A stretch of DNA of 64,000 nt from Streptomyces griseoviridis (GTDB lineage Bacteria; Actinomycetota; Actinomycetes; Streptomycetales; Streptomycetaceae), in NCBI RefSeq assembly GCF_005222485.1, contig NZ_CP029078.1, positions 4,301,001 to 4,365,000 of the forward strand. Reading direction: 5' to 3'. Numbering within the stretch: the stretch's first letter is position 1; the number at the start of each line of letters is the position of its first letter. The translations under genes and the position numbers were made by a program. A model generated the notes under the pieces. It was not told the origin of the DNA. It was given only the letters and a program-made list of their open reading frames with translations, and ran no database searches. Shown one piece after another: positions 45,503 through 54,172 of the stretch.

Positions 45503-45544
45503 GTGCGGTCCGGTCCCGGGAGAAGGCCCGGGACCGGACCGCAC
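45503..45544 (-). terminator. 18-bp perfect hairpin between pstS and pstC
   Basis: GTGCGGTCCGGTCCCGGG pairs perfectly with CCCGGGACCGGACCGCAC around a 6-nt loop, starting 7 bp after the pstS stop. Partial termination or 3' protection here would give more PstS than PstCAB. Confidence 0.88.
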
Positions 45545-45551
45545 GCTCAGA

Positions 45552-46682
45552 TCAGCTCAGGCCATCGATGGTGGTACGGACCTTCGCGATGATGTCGGCG
45601 GGGATCGGGGCGTACTTCAGGCCGGGGAGCAGGCCCTGGCCCTCCTCGGAGGCGATGTACTTGAGGAACGCCTTGGTCGCGGGCAGGGTGTCCGACTTGT
45701 TGCCCTTGTCGCAGACGATCTCGTAGGTGACGAGGGTGATCGGGTAGGCGCCCTCGGCCTTGGTCGCGTAGTTCAGCTGGAGCGCCAGGTCGGAGCCGGT
45801 GCCGACGACCTTGGCGTCGGCGATGGCCTTGGTGGCGCTGTCGCTGCTGGGCACGACCGGGGAGGCGGCACCGGTGTCGATGCTGACCGGGCTGACGCCG
45901 TCACCGAGGTAGGACAGCTCGAAGTAGCCGATGGCGCCGTTGGTCTGCTTGACCTGCGCGGCCACACCGGAGGACTGGGCGGCGGCCTGGCCACCGTCGG
46001 CCTGCCACGCCTTGCCGCCCTCGTACTTCCAGTTGTCCGGGGTGACGGCCTTCAGGTACTTGGTGAAGTTGTCCGTGGTGCCGGACTCGTCCGAGCGGTG
46101 GAACGCCTGGATCTTGAGGTCGGGAAGCTTCGCGTCGGGGTTCAGCTTCGCGATCGCCGGGTCGTTCCACTTGGTGATCTTGCTGTCGAAGATCTTGGCG
46201 AGCGTGGGCGCGTCCAGGACCAGGTTGTCGACACCGGAGAGGTTGTAGCCGATGGCGATCGGGCCGCCGACCATGGGCAGGTCGATGCCCTGGCCGCCGG
46301 AGCAGACCTTCTTCGAGGCGGTGACCTCTTCGGGCTTCAGCGCCGAGTCCGAACCCGCGAAGGCGAGCTGACCCTGGGTGAAGGAGGTGACGCCGGCGCC
46401 GGAGCCGCCCGCCTTGTAGTTGATCTGGACGCCACAGGCCTTGGAGAACTGGGCCACCCAGGCGTCGATCGCGTTCTTCTGCGCCGACGAGCCGTCGGAG
46501 AGCAGCTGGCCGTTCTTGGCGTCGCCGCAGTCGATCGAGCCCGCCTGGGTCGAGGCCGACGCGCTGCTGTCGCCACTGCCGGAGCTGGTGTCGTCGGAGC
46601 CGCACGCCGTGAGGGCCAGGGCGCCGGAGACGGCGAGAGCACCGAGAGCGAGGGCCCGCCGGTTCATGCGCTGAAGCTTCAC
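45552..46682 (-). CDS. pstS: phosphate-binding lipoprotein PstS
   Basis: 376-aa lipoprotein receptor: signal with lipobox LTAC (C27), a Ser/Gly linker, then a PBP-type domain with phosphate-contact motifs GSGAG and RSDESGTTDNF. GTG start at 46682 with AAGGAAA upstream gives the usual MKLQR N-terminus. Two PHO boxes about 140 bp upstream put it under PhoR-PhoP control. Confidence 0.96.
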   Translation of the reverse strand: MKLQRMNRRALALGALAVSGALALTACGSDDTSSGSGDSSASASTQAGSIDCGDAKNGQLLSDGSSAQKNAIDAWVAQFSKACGVQINYKAGGSGAGVTSFTQGQLAFAGSDSALKPEEVTASKKVCSGGQGIDLPMVGGPIAIGYNLSGVDNLVLDAPTLAKIFDSKITKWNDPAIAKLNPDAKLPDLKIQAFHRSDESGTTDNFTKYLKAVTPDNWKYEGGKAWQADGGQAAAQSSGVAAQVKQTNGAIGYFELSYLGDGVSPVSIDTGAASPVVPSSDSATKAIADAKVVGTGSDLALQLNYATKAEGAYPITLVTYEIVCDKGNKSDTLPATKAFLKYIASEEGQGLLPGLKYAPIPADIIAKVRTTIDGLS

Positions 46683-46819
46683 TTGAAAGTGTTTCCTTCC
46701 AGGAGCCGCCGTCCTGAACCGGCGGCGTGCGAAGTCTGAGTGATGCGGACGCGTCGTGGTGGTGCGCCCCGCATCGGGTAAGGCCGAAATTAGGCAGAAC
46801 AGGTGAAGGCGCCTATGGC

Positions 46820-46841
46820 CGTAAATGAACGGGAGGTGAAC
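46820..46841 (-). promoter_or_regulatory. PhoP-binding PHO boxes of pstS
   Basis: Minus strand GTTCACCTCCC GTTCATTTACG: two contiguous 11-bp direct-repeat units with GTTCA at the start of each, the Streptomyces PHO-box core. Confidence 0.88.
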
Positions 46842-47026
46842 CCCTGCGGACGGTGTGGTTAGGTCACGGAACGCTCACGGGCAGAGCACACCCTGATACC
46901 GGCGCGATGGTCGCACAGACCGCCTCCCGAGCAGGCCGGGTCACCCCTCGCACGCACGACCGAGACCGTGGAACCCTGTGGCCCGCGGCGCCGTCCTGTA
47001 CGAGGAGAGCGCTCGGGAGGGACAGC
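46842..47026. other. intergenic region between pstS promoter and oxidoreductase gene
   Basis: The remaining 185 bp hold the promoter of the divergent FAD oxidoreductase. No clear operator of its own was seen, but the nearby PHO boxes could in principle serve both directions. Confidence 0.4.
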
Positions 47027-48598
47027 ATGCAACGGCGTACGTTCATCGGGGGCGGTGCGGTCGCGCTGGCGACGGCGGCCACGGCCTCCTGCAAGGGCGG
47101 CGGCTCCGCCGACGCGGCGGACGGCGGCGCCACCTCGGCCTCCCGCTCCGCGTCCGGCGGCGCGGCCCGCTCCACCGGCAGGGCCGCGGCCCCGGCGAGC
47201 TGGACGGCGCTCGCCCACGGCCTCGACGGCACCCTGGTCCGTCCGGGCGATGCCCAGTGGGCCGCGGCCCGCCAGCTGTACAACACCCGCTTCGACGACC
47301 TGAAGCCCGCCGCCGTCGCCTATGTCGCGCACGCCGACGACATCCGCACGGCCCTCGCCTACGCCCGCGCCCACCACGTCAAGGTCTCCATCCGCAACGG
47401 CGGCCACTCCTACGCGGGCTGGTCCTCCGGCGACGGCAGGCTCATCGTCGACGTCTCCCGGCTGAAGAACGTCCACGCGGGCGGCGGCACCGCGGTGGTG
47501 GGCGCGGGCGCCAAGCTGATCGACGTCTACCGGGGGCTCGCCGCGAAGGGCGTGACGATACCCGCCGGCTCCTGCCCCACGGTCGGCGTCTCCGGCCTCG
47601 TCCTCGGCGGCGGCCACGGCGTGGTCTCCCGCGCCTACGGACTCACCTGCGACAGCCTCACCCGGGCCACCCTGATCACGGCCGACGGCAAGGAGCTGAC
47701 CGCCGACGCCACCACCGAGAAGGACCTGTTCTGGGCGCTGCGCGGAGCCGGCAACGGCAACTTCGGCGTCGTCACCGAACTCCACTTCACCACCCACCCC
47801 GCGCCGCGGGCCGTGACCGGCTACCTCAGCTGGCCGTGGTCGAAGGCCGCCGCCGTCATCAGGGCCTGGCAGGAGTGGGGTCCCGCCCAGCCGGACGAGA
47901 TCTGGTCCTCCCTGCACCTGGCCAACGCGGCGGGCGGCACCCCCACCGTCTCGGTCGCCGCGTTCTCGCTCGGCGGCTACAGCGAACTCCAGAACGCCGT
48001 GGACCGCCTCGCCGACCGGGTCGGCGCCGACGCCACCAGCGTCTCGCTGCGCCGCCGCGGCTACGAGGAGGCCATGGAGATCTACGCCGGCTGCTCCTCG
48101 TTCTCCGCGCAGGCCCAGTGCCATCTGCCGGGCGCCACCCCGGGCCGCTCCCCGCAGGGCGCGCTCGGCCGCGAGACGTACACCGCGCACTCCGACTTCT
48201 TCGACCGCTCCATACCGGCGGCCGGCGTCCAGCAGCTGATGAGCCGGATGGCGTCGGTGCGGGGCGGCTCGGGCAGCGTCGCGTTCACCGCCCTGGGCGG
48301 CGCCGTCAACCGGGTCCCGCCCACGGCGACGGCGTTCGTGCACCGCCGCTCCCGGATGCTGGCCCAGTACATCGTGTCCTGGAAGGCGGGCACCACCGGC
48401 GCCGCCGCCCGGTCCTGGCTCGCCGGCGCGCACGGCGCGATGAAGCCGTACGCCTCCGGCGCGGCCTACCAGAACTACACCGACCCGACCCTGGGCGACT
48501 GGCGCGACGCCTACTACGGGGACGCCGCGAGCCGCCTGACCCGCGTCAAGAAGCAGTACGATCCGGACGGCTTCTTCACCTACCCCCAGGCCCTCTGA
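47027..48598 (+). CDS. Tat-exported berberine-bridge-type FAD oxidoreductase
   Basis: 523-aa secreted flavoprotein. Signal QRRTFIGGGAVALATA has the twin-Arg and is followed by a lipobox-like TASC. The FAD_binding_4 domain contains RNGGHSYAG (H127) and AGSCPTVGVSGLVLGGG (C183), the two sites of bicovalent FAD attachment. A C-terminal BBE domain ends YDPDGFFTYPQAL. Oxidises sugars, alkaloids or polyketide-type substrates; the actual one is unknown. ATG at 47027 with GGGAGG upstream. Confidence 0.9.
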   Translation: MQRRTFIGGGAVALATAATASCKGGGSADAADGGATSASRSASGGAARSTGRAAAPASWTALAHGLDGTLVRPGDAQWAAARQLYNTRFDDLKPAAVAYVAHADDIRTALAYARAHHVKVSIRNGGHSYAGWSSGDGRLIVDVSRLKNVHAGGGTAVVGAGAKLIDVYRGLAAKGVTIPAGSCPTVGVSGLVLGGGHGVVSRAYGLTCDSLTRATLITADGKELTADATTEKDLFWALRGAGNGNFGVVTELHFTTHPAPRAVTGYLSWPWSKAAAVIRAWQEWGPAQPDEIWSSLHLANAAGGTPTVSVAAFSLGGYSELQNAVDRLADRVGADATSVSLRRRGYEEAMEIYAGCSSFSAQAQCHLPGATPGRSPQGALGRETYTAHSDFFDRSIPAAGVQQLMSRMASVRGGSGSVAFTALGGAVNRVPPTATAFVHRRSRMLAQYIVSWKAGTTGAAARSWLAGAHGAMKPYASGAAYQNYTDPTLGDWRDAYYGDAASRLTRVKKQYDPDGFFTYPQAL

Positions 48599-48634
48599 CC
48601 GCCGACGGCCGCCCGCGCGCGGGAGCCGCCCGGC

Positions 48635-49339
48635 TCAGGCGGCGAGATCCCGCTCCTCGGCGCCCGCGGCGGCCTCACGGCCCGGCAGCAGGGAGTCCCG
48701 CCCGGAGCCGGCCCCGCCCCGCGCGCGGATCAGCACCCCGGCCCTCGGGGAGCGGTCGACGGCCCGCGCCAGCGGAGTGAGCAGCGCCATCGCGAGCGGC
48801 GACAGCAGCAGCGCGACGGCGGTGCCGAGGGCGAAGCCGCCGATGACGTCCGTCGGGTAGTGGACGCCCATGTAGATCCGGCAGAAGCCCTCCAGGAGGG
48901 CCAGGCCGATCCCGGCGAGACCGAACCGGCGGTGTGCGACGAAGAGGCCGACGCCCATCGCCATGGTGATCGTCGCGTGGTCGCTGACGAACGAGTAGTC
49001 GGTCTTCCCGGAGATCAGGACGTCGAGGCCCTGGTGGGTCATGAAGGGCCTCGGCCGCTCCACGAACCCCCGGATCGGCACGTTCACCAGCAGCGCGACG
49101 GACGCCGCGAGCGGCGCCCACACCAGCGCGGCCACCGACGCCGGGGCGTCCTCGCCGCCCTTGCGCCGCACCGACCACCAGCACCCCAGCACGAGCAGCA
49201 CCATGGCCACCGGCAGCCCGTACTCGCCGACGAACTCCATGACCCGGTCGAACCAGTGCGGGGCGTCCTTGGCGAGGCCGTTGATGTCGTAGAGCAGGTC
49301 GATGTCGGGGTTCGACCCGGATTCGGCGAGTCCAGCCAT
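48635..49339 (-). CDS. PAP2-family membrane phosphatase
   Basis: 234-aa polytopic phosphatase with a variant three-part signature: RGFVERPRPF, SDHA and CRIYMGVHYPTD. The usual SGH and SR become SDH and CR, but the essential histidines remain. Probably dephosphorylates undecaprenyl or phosphatidyl phosphates at the outer leaflet. ATG at 49339. Confidence 0.88.
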   Translation of the reverse strand: MAGLAESGSNPDIDLLYDINGLAKDAPHWFDRVMEFVGEYGLPVAMVLLVLGCWWSVRRKGGEDAPASVAALVWAPLAASVALLVNVPIRGFVERPRPFMTHQGLDVLISGKTDYSFVSDHATITMAMGVGLFVAHRRFGLAGIGLALLEGFCRIYMGVHYPTDVIGGFALGTAVALLLSPLAMALLTPLARAVDRSPRAGVLIRARGGAGSGRDSLLPGREAAAGAEERDLAA

Positions 49340-49540
49340 CGTGCTGCGGCCCCTTCGTCGTCTGCTTCGGCGCCCGCACCGAACGTGCGCGGCGCCCACC
49401 CACCCCCGTGGCGGTAGATCACTACGTCAACAGGAACGCACGGTCCCGGTTCATACGTTCCACACTCCACCGAATGATCACGCAGACGTTATCGAAGAGA
49501 GACTCATCTTCGCAGCTCAGGGGGTGGGTTCACGCTCCGG

Positions 49541-50542
49541 TCACACCGTCGTCGGGAGCGCTTTCGCGCCATCTTCGGTCACGCGCGTGGCACCGAAGTA
49601 GTCCGGGGTGTCGATCGGGTCGAAGCGGATCACGGCGCCGGTCCGCGGCGCGTCGATCATGTAGCCGCCGCCGACGTAGATCCCGACATGCCGGATCGCC
49701 CGGGAGTCGCTCAGGTCGTCGGAGAAGAAGACCAGATCGCCGGGGAGCAGCTCCTCGCGCGCCGGGTGCGGGCCCGCGTTGTACTGGTCGTTGGCGACCC
49801 GGGGCAGCGTCACCCCGACGCTGTCGTACGCCGCCTGCGTCAGCCCCGAGCAGTCGAAACGCCCGCCCTGCGCGGAGGTGCCCGTACCGCCCCAGAGGTA
49901 GGGGGTGCCGAGCTTCTTCTGCGCGTAGTAGATCGCGGCGGCGGCCTGCTCGGACGGATCGACCCGGGAGACGGGAGCCGCGAAGCTCTCCTCGAGGGTG
50001 GTGATCGTCTTCACGTAGTTCCGGGTCTCCTGGTACGGCGGAACGCCCGCGTACTTGATGACCGCGTAGGCCCCCGCGTTGTAGGAGGCCAGCATGTTTT
50101 CGGTCAGATTCCCGGGAACGTCCTTCACGTACGAGGCCAGCTGGCAGTCGTAGGACGCGGCGGACGGGATCGCGTCGCCCGGGTCCCAGACGTCCTTGAC
50201 GCCGTCGCCGTTGCCGTCGATGCCGTGGGTGGCCCAGGTGCCGGGGATGAACTGCGCTATCCCCTGGGCCGCGGCCGGGCTCTTGGCGTTCGGGTTGAAG
50301 CCGCTCTCCTGGTAGAGCTGGGCGGCGAGGAGGGCGGGGTTGATGGCGGGGCAGAGGTTGCCCCACTTCTGCACGATGTCCCGGTAGGCGGCCGGGACGG
50401 CGCCCTTGGCGAGCGACTTGCCCGCGCCGCCGGCTCCGCCGAGCAGATTGCCCGCGACCAGATAGACGCCGACGACGAGCAGCATCACGAAGGCGAGTCC
50501 GGTGCCGACCACAGCGGAAGCCACGATCCACGCCTTACGCAC
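49541..50542 (-). CDS. bifunctional lytic transglycosylase/NlpC-P60 wall hydrolase
   Basis: 333-aa envelope hydrolase. The N-terminal membrane anchor or signal is at about 8-30. The SLT-like domain contains QESGFNPNAKSPAAAQGIAQF (catalytic Glu), and the NlpC/P60 domain contains FDCSGLTQAAY (Cys) and RHVGIYVGG (His). Cleaves glycan strands and stem peptides. The GTG at 50542 is preferred over TTG 50548 because GAGGGG precedes it by a usable distance. This two-domain architecture is typical of Gram-positive conjugation systems (VirB1-like), and a VirB-like operon lies 3 kb downstream. Confidence 0.9.
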   Translation of the reverse strand: MRKAWIVASAVVGTGLAFVMLLVVGVYLVAGNLLGGAGGAGKSLAKGAVPAAYRDIVQKWGNLCPAINPALLAAQLYQESGFNPNAKSPAAAQGIAQFIPGTWATHGIDGNGDGVKDVWDPGDAIPSAASYDCQLASYVKDVPGNLTENMLASYNAGAYAVIKYAGVPPYQETRNYVKTITTLEESFAAPVSRVDPSEQAAAAIYYAQKKLGTPYLWGGTGTSAQGGRFDCSGLTQAAYDSVGVTLPRVANDQYNAGPHPAREELLPGDLVFFSDDLSDSRAIRHVGIYVGGGYMIDAPRTGAVIRFDPIDTPDYFGATRVTEDGAKALPTTV

Positions 50543-50673
50543 CGTCAACCGCCCCTCACCGACCGGGAGTCCGTCGCCCAGGTCAGTGTAGGGGCGGCCG
50601 CGGTGTTACGGGGTGATCGAACCGACAACAAATCAGCCGAAGAGAAATCAGCCGACCATCACATCGGGCGGGC

Positions 50674-51441
50674 TCACTGGTCGGTGGCCGCGCCCTCGTA
50701 CAGTTCCTCGGCCTCGTCGCCGAGGACCACGCTGTAGGAGATGTCGGCCGTGGTGCCGCCCTGCTCGTGGCCGCCGAGGATGCCGACGACCGAGCCGTCC
50801 CCGTTGACCCAGGGGCTGCCGCTGGTGCCGCCGGTGAAGTCGGGGCAGGTGATGCGCTGTTGGGTGGAGCTGTGCGCGACCGGCTTGTTGGTGCAGCCGA
50901 CCGGCACCTCACGGGAGTCCGGGTAGCCGGTGACCGTCACGGCGGTGGCGCCGGTCGTGGTGCCGGTGGCGAACCGGTTCCCGCCGACGAAGTCCTCGAC
51001 GTTCCTGCCGTCCCGCTCGTCGAGGACGGCGAAGGCGACGTCGCTGTCCTCGCTCTGCCCCTTGGCCCACCCGGTGGGCAGGAACGTCCGGCGCACCGTC
51101 CACACCCCGTAGGGCGCCCGCCCGTCCCGGTACCCGGGCACGAACAGCGCGCCGCCCTCACCGGTGGCGTCGAGGCAGTGCGCGGCCGTGACGATCAGGT
51201 TGTGGTGGGCGCTGTGCACGACGGAGGCGGTGCAGAAGTGGCCCCCGGGCAGCGACTCCCGGCGCCCCGGCCCGAAGAGGGCGCCCACTCTCGCGCTCTG
51301 CGCGGTCACGGCGGCCACCGAGGTGACCCCGAGGGGCCCGAGACCGTCGTCGGCCGCCGCCAACGAGGACGACGTGAAGGCCGGCACCAGCAGCAGGACG
51401 GCGCCGTACACGAGCCGGGTGATGCGTGAGATGCGCTTCAT
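50674..51441 (-). CDS. secreted trypsin-like serine protease
   Basis: 255 aa with a signal peptide (1-28) and chymotrypsin fold. Catalytic His is in TAAHC, Asp in DSDVAF, Ser in GGTSGSPW. ATG at 51441. Extracellular; substrate unknown. Confidence 0.88.
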   Translation of the reverse strand: MKRISRITRLVYGAVLLLVPAFTSSSLAAADDGLGPLGVTSVAAVTAQSARVGALFGPGRRESLPGGHFCTASVVHSAHHNLIVTAAHCLDATGEGGALFVPGYRDGRAPYGVWTVRRTFLPTGWAKGQSEDSDVAFAVLDERDGRNVEDFVGGNRFATGTTTGATAVTVTGYPDSREVPVGCTNKPVAHSSTQQRITCPDFTGGTSGSPWVNGDGSVVGILGGHEQGGTTADISYSVVLGDEAEELYEGAATDQ

Positions 51442-51545
51442 CAGGCCCCACTCTGACCCAAGAAGGTGAGAAAACACCCCGGAGCGTTCTCACCGTAACG
51501 CGTCCCGCGGCTCCCCGCCTCCGGACGGCGGCGCCCTCCCGCCCT

Positions 51546-51749
51546 TCACTCCGTCGGCGCCGAGCGCCGCCGCCGCACGTCCCGCACGTCCCGCACGAGC
51601 GCGTACGAGACGGCGACGAGGATCAGGGCACCGGCCCCGATCCAGAGCCCCGACGCACCGGAGCGGTACGCGCGGACCGCTCCGGCCAGCAGCAGGAGCC
51701 CGGCGAGGACGCCGAGGGCCGAGATCAGGGCGCTGACGAGACGGGTCAC
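51546..51749 (-). CDS. small two-TM membrane protein
   Basis: 67 aa, two hydrophobic spans (about 5-24 and 34-52) and a basic C-terminal tail (RDVRDVRRRR). GTG at 51749. Function unknown. Confidence 0.65.
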   Translation of the reverse strand: MTRLVSALISALGVLAGLLLLAGAVRAYRSGASGLWIGAGALILVAVSYALVRDVRDVRRRRSAPTE

Positions 51750-52044
51750 GCACCCATCATCGACGACACCCGAACGCCCGTACAGGACACGTTCGTTGCA
51801 GCCGTCCGCGGCCGTCTTCCCATGCGCCGGCTGTGTGTTGGGTCAAGGGCCCGACGCGGTTCGGTAAGGACGCAGACCGGGTTCGGTAAGGCGGAAGTCA
51901 GAACTCCGCGACCCCCCTGTTGTCGCGCACCCGACAAGAGCATCGTCGGGGCGGGCCGCCGCCCGCCGCCGGGGACCCCGTACCGGCGGCCGCACCCGCA
52001 CCGCCCCTGTTCCACCCCACCAAGGAACATCAGGAGGCTGCACG

Positions 52045-53373
52045 ATGCGCACCAGTCCCCCCGACAGACCCTCCAGGCAGCACGGTTGGCGCCGCGCGGG
52101 CACCGCGATAGCCGCCACCGCCACCCTGCTCCTCGCCGGCCTCGGCACCGCCGTCCAGGCCGACGCCGCCCAGCCGGCCGCCACGGCCGCCACGGCCGCC
52201 CAGGCGAAGGCGACCTGGACCGCGACCCCCTGCGCCACCCCCGCGCACCCGGGCGAACTCGCCTGCGACTCCTACCGCGTCACCGGCGGCCTCACCGCCT
52301 TCCAGAAGCAGCAGGCGGCCCGCACCGGCATCACCCCCAAGGCCGCCGACGCCTCCACCCCCTCCGGCTACGGCCCCAGCAACCTCCAGTCGGCCTACGG
52401 CCTGACCTCGGCCGCCGCCGCCAACGGCGCCGGCGAGACCATCGCCATCGTCGACGCCTACGACGACCCCAAGGCCGAGGCGGACCTCGCCAGTTACCGC
52501 TCGTACTACGGCCTCACCGCCTGCACGACGGCCAACGGCTGCTTCAAGAAGGTCAGTCAGACCGGCTCGACGACCTCCCTGCCGACCGCCGACAGCGGCT
52601 GGGCCGAGGAGATCTCCCTCGACCTCGACATGGCCTCCGCGATCTGCCCGAAGTGCAACATCCTCCTGGTGGAGGCCACTTCGGCGACGATGGCCAACCT
52701 CGGCACCGCGGTGAACCGCGCCGTCACCCTCGGCGCCAAGTACGTCTCCAACAGCTACGGCGGCTCGGAGTCCTCCTCCGACACGTCGTACGACACCTCG
52801 TACTTCAACCACCCCGGCGTCGCCATCACCGTCTCCGCCGGCGACGAGGGCTACGGCGCCGAGTACCCGGCCGCCTCCCGCTACGTGACCAGCGTCGGCG
52901 GCACCGCCCTCGCCACCTCCTCCACCACCCGGGGCTGGACCGAGACCGTCTGGAAGACCAGCAGCACCGAGGCCACCGGCTCCGGCTGCTCCGCCTACGA
53001 CACCAAGCCCACCTGGCAGACCGACACCGGCTGCGCCAAGCGCACCATCTCCGACGTGGCGGCGGTCGCCGACCCGGCCACCGGCGTCTCCGTCTACGAC
53101 AGCTACGGCGTCACCGCGGGCTGGTACACCTTCGGCGGCACCAGCGCCTCGTCACCGATCATCGCGGGCGTCTACGCCCTCGCGGGCACCCCGTCGACCA
53201 GCTCCTACCCGGCGTCGTTCCCCTACGCCTCGGCCGGCACCTCGGCCCTGAACGACGTCACCAGCGGCAACAACGGCAGCTGCTCCTCGTCCTACCTCTG
53301 CACCGCCAAGTCGGGGTACGACGGCCCGACCGGCTGGGGCACCCCCGAGGGGGTCTCCGCCTTCACCGGCTGA
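52045..53373 (+). CDS. secreted sedolisin (S53) peptidase
   Basis: 442-aa secreted acid protease. The signal peptide reaches to about 32. There is no long N-terminal pro-domain of the classical S53 type, so the propeptide is short. Catalytic Glu/Asp are in GWAEEISLDLDMASAICP and Ser in GGTSASSPIIAG. A C-terminal calcium-site region is expected but reads as NNGSCSSSYL ... GPTGWGTP. ATG at 52045. It has its own terminator. Confidence 0.9.
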   Translation: MRTSPPDRPSRQHGWRRAGTAIAATATLLLAGLGTAVQADAAQPAATAATAAQAKATWTATPCATPAHPGELACDSYRVTGGLTAFQKQQAARTGITPKAADASTPSGYGPSNLQSAYGLTSAAAANGAGETIAIVDAYDDPKAEADLASYRSYYGLTACTTANGCFKKVSQTGSTTSLPTADSGWAEEISLDLDMASAICPKCNILLVEATSATMANLGTAVNRAVTLGAKYVSNSYGGSESSSDTSYDTSYFNHPGVAITVSAGDEGYGAEYPAASRYVTSVGGTALATSSTTRGWTETVWKTSSTEATGSGCSAYDTKPTWQTDTGCAKRTISDVAAVADPATGVSVYDSYGVTAGWYTFGGTSASSPIIAGVYALAGTPSTSSYPASFPYASAGTSALNDVTSGNNGSCSSSYLCTAKSGYDGPTGWGTPEGVSAFTG

Positions 53374-53385
53374 CCCTCCCTCACC

Positions 53386-53418
53386 GAACGGGCCGCGGCG
53401 ACCGACCGCGGCCCGTTC
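53386..53418 (+). terminator. terminator after the sedolisin gene
   Basis: GAACGGGCCGCGG pairs with CCGCGGCCCGTTC around a 7-nt loop, beginning 13 bp after the stop codon. Confidence 0.85.
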
Positions 53419-53704
53419 GTCATGCCGGGATACTCTTGACCCGGCCCCCACCCGACCGACCGTCAGAAACGGTCCAGGTCATAGAAGGGGTCAACGACGG
53501 AACCGCACGTCAGGTTTCGCTCAGGCCTCATTGCCCGGCGTGACCTGCCGTGATACACAGAGTGACCGTACGAGTTATTTGTACGAAACCCGCCAAGCAA
53601 TGACGCCAAGTCGACATACGACGGCGCCATTGTCAGCGAGAATGAGCCTGACCTCTGCACGACCGCAGGGGAAGCGGAACTACCCACCAGGGGCGGTGAC
53701 TTAC
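53419..53704 (+). promoter_or_regulatory. promoter region of the cmd-like operon with BldD-like site
   Basis: The 286-bp region before the operon has no supported gene. At 53553-53565 the sequence ATACACAGAGTGA matches the BldD consensus TNACNCWGNGTNA at nine of ten defined bases. Just downstream an interrupted palindrome CGTAC ... GTACG (53567-53585) lies in an A/T-rich stretch. Developmental control would fit the cmd phenotype. Confidence 0.4.
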
Positions 53705-54013
53705 ATGCTCTTTGCGGCCGACAAGGGAGACATCAACACCATCATCGGCGGGATCGCTCCGGACTGGGGCCCCTTCGGCACCTTGGGCACCGAGGCGAAG
53801 ACGATGATCCAGGTCGTGATGGCGTTCGCGATCCTGATCTGCCTCGGCATCGCCGTCTGGGGCGCGGCCAAACAGCGCATCGGCGCCACCGCGCTGCGCG
53901 ACACCTTCAGCGCGGAACAGGGCAAGGGCCTCATCATCGCGGGCCTCACCGGAGTCTTCATCATCGGCTCACTGGGAACGCTGTTCACCATCGTGTACGG
54001 CATGGCGGTCTGA
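53705..54013 (+). CDS. small two-TM protein, first gene of the cmd-like T4SS operon
   Basis: 102 aa with two membrane spans (about 34-52 and 74-98) separated by a basic loop (KQRIGATALRD). Size and topology are those of VirB2/TrbC-type subunits, though sequence identity is too low to call. Starts the six-gene operon that corresponds to cmdABCDEF (SCO4126-4131 region, read in the opposite order); the individual letter is uncertain. Confidence 0.72.
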   Translation: MLFAADKGDINTIIGGIAPDWGPFGTLGTEAKTMIQVVMAFAILICLGIAVWGAAKQRIGATALRDTFSAEQGKGLIIAGLTGVFIIGSLGTLFTIVYGMAV

Positions 54014-54172
54014 GGCGCCGACCGGCGCCTCTCCTCCTCGTCCCTCCCCCTCCACCGGCTGAGGTTGCGTTTCCCTGATGTCGACTCACCACACCGCACC
54101 CGCGCGGACCCCGGCACGGCTACCGTCGTACTCCCACGTGTTCCCGCACGACGTCGAGGGGGCGTACGCGGC

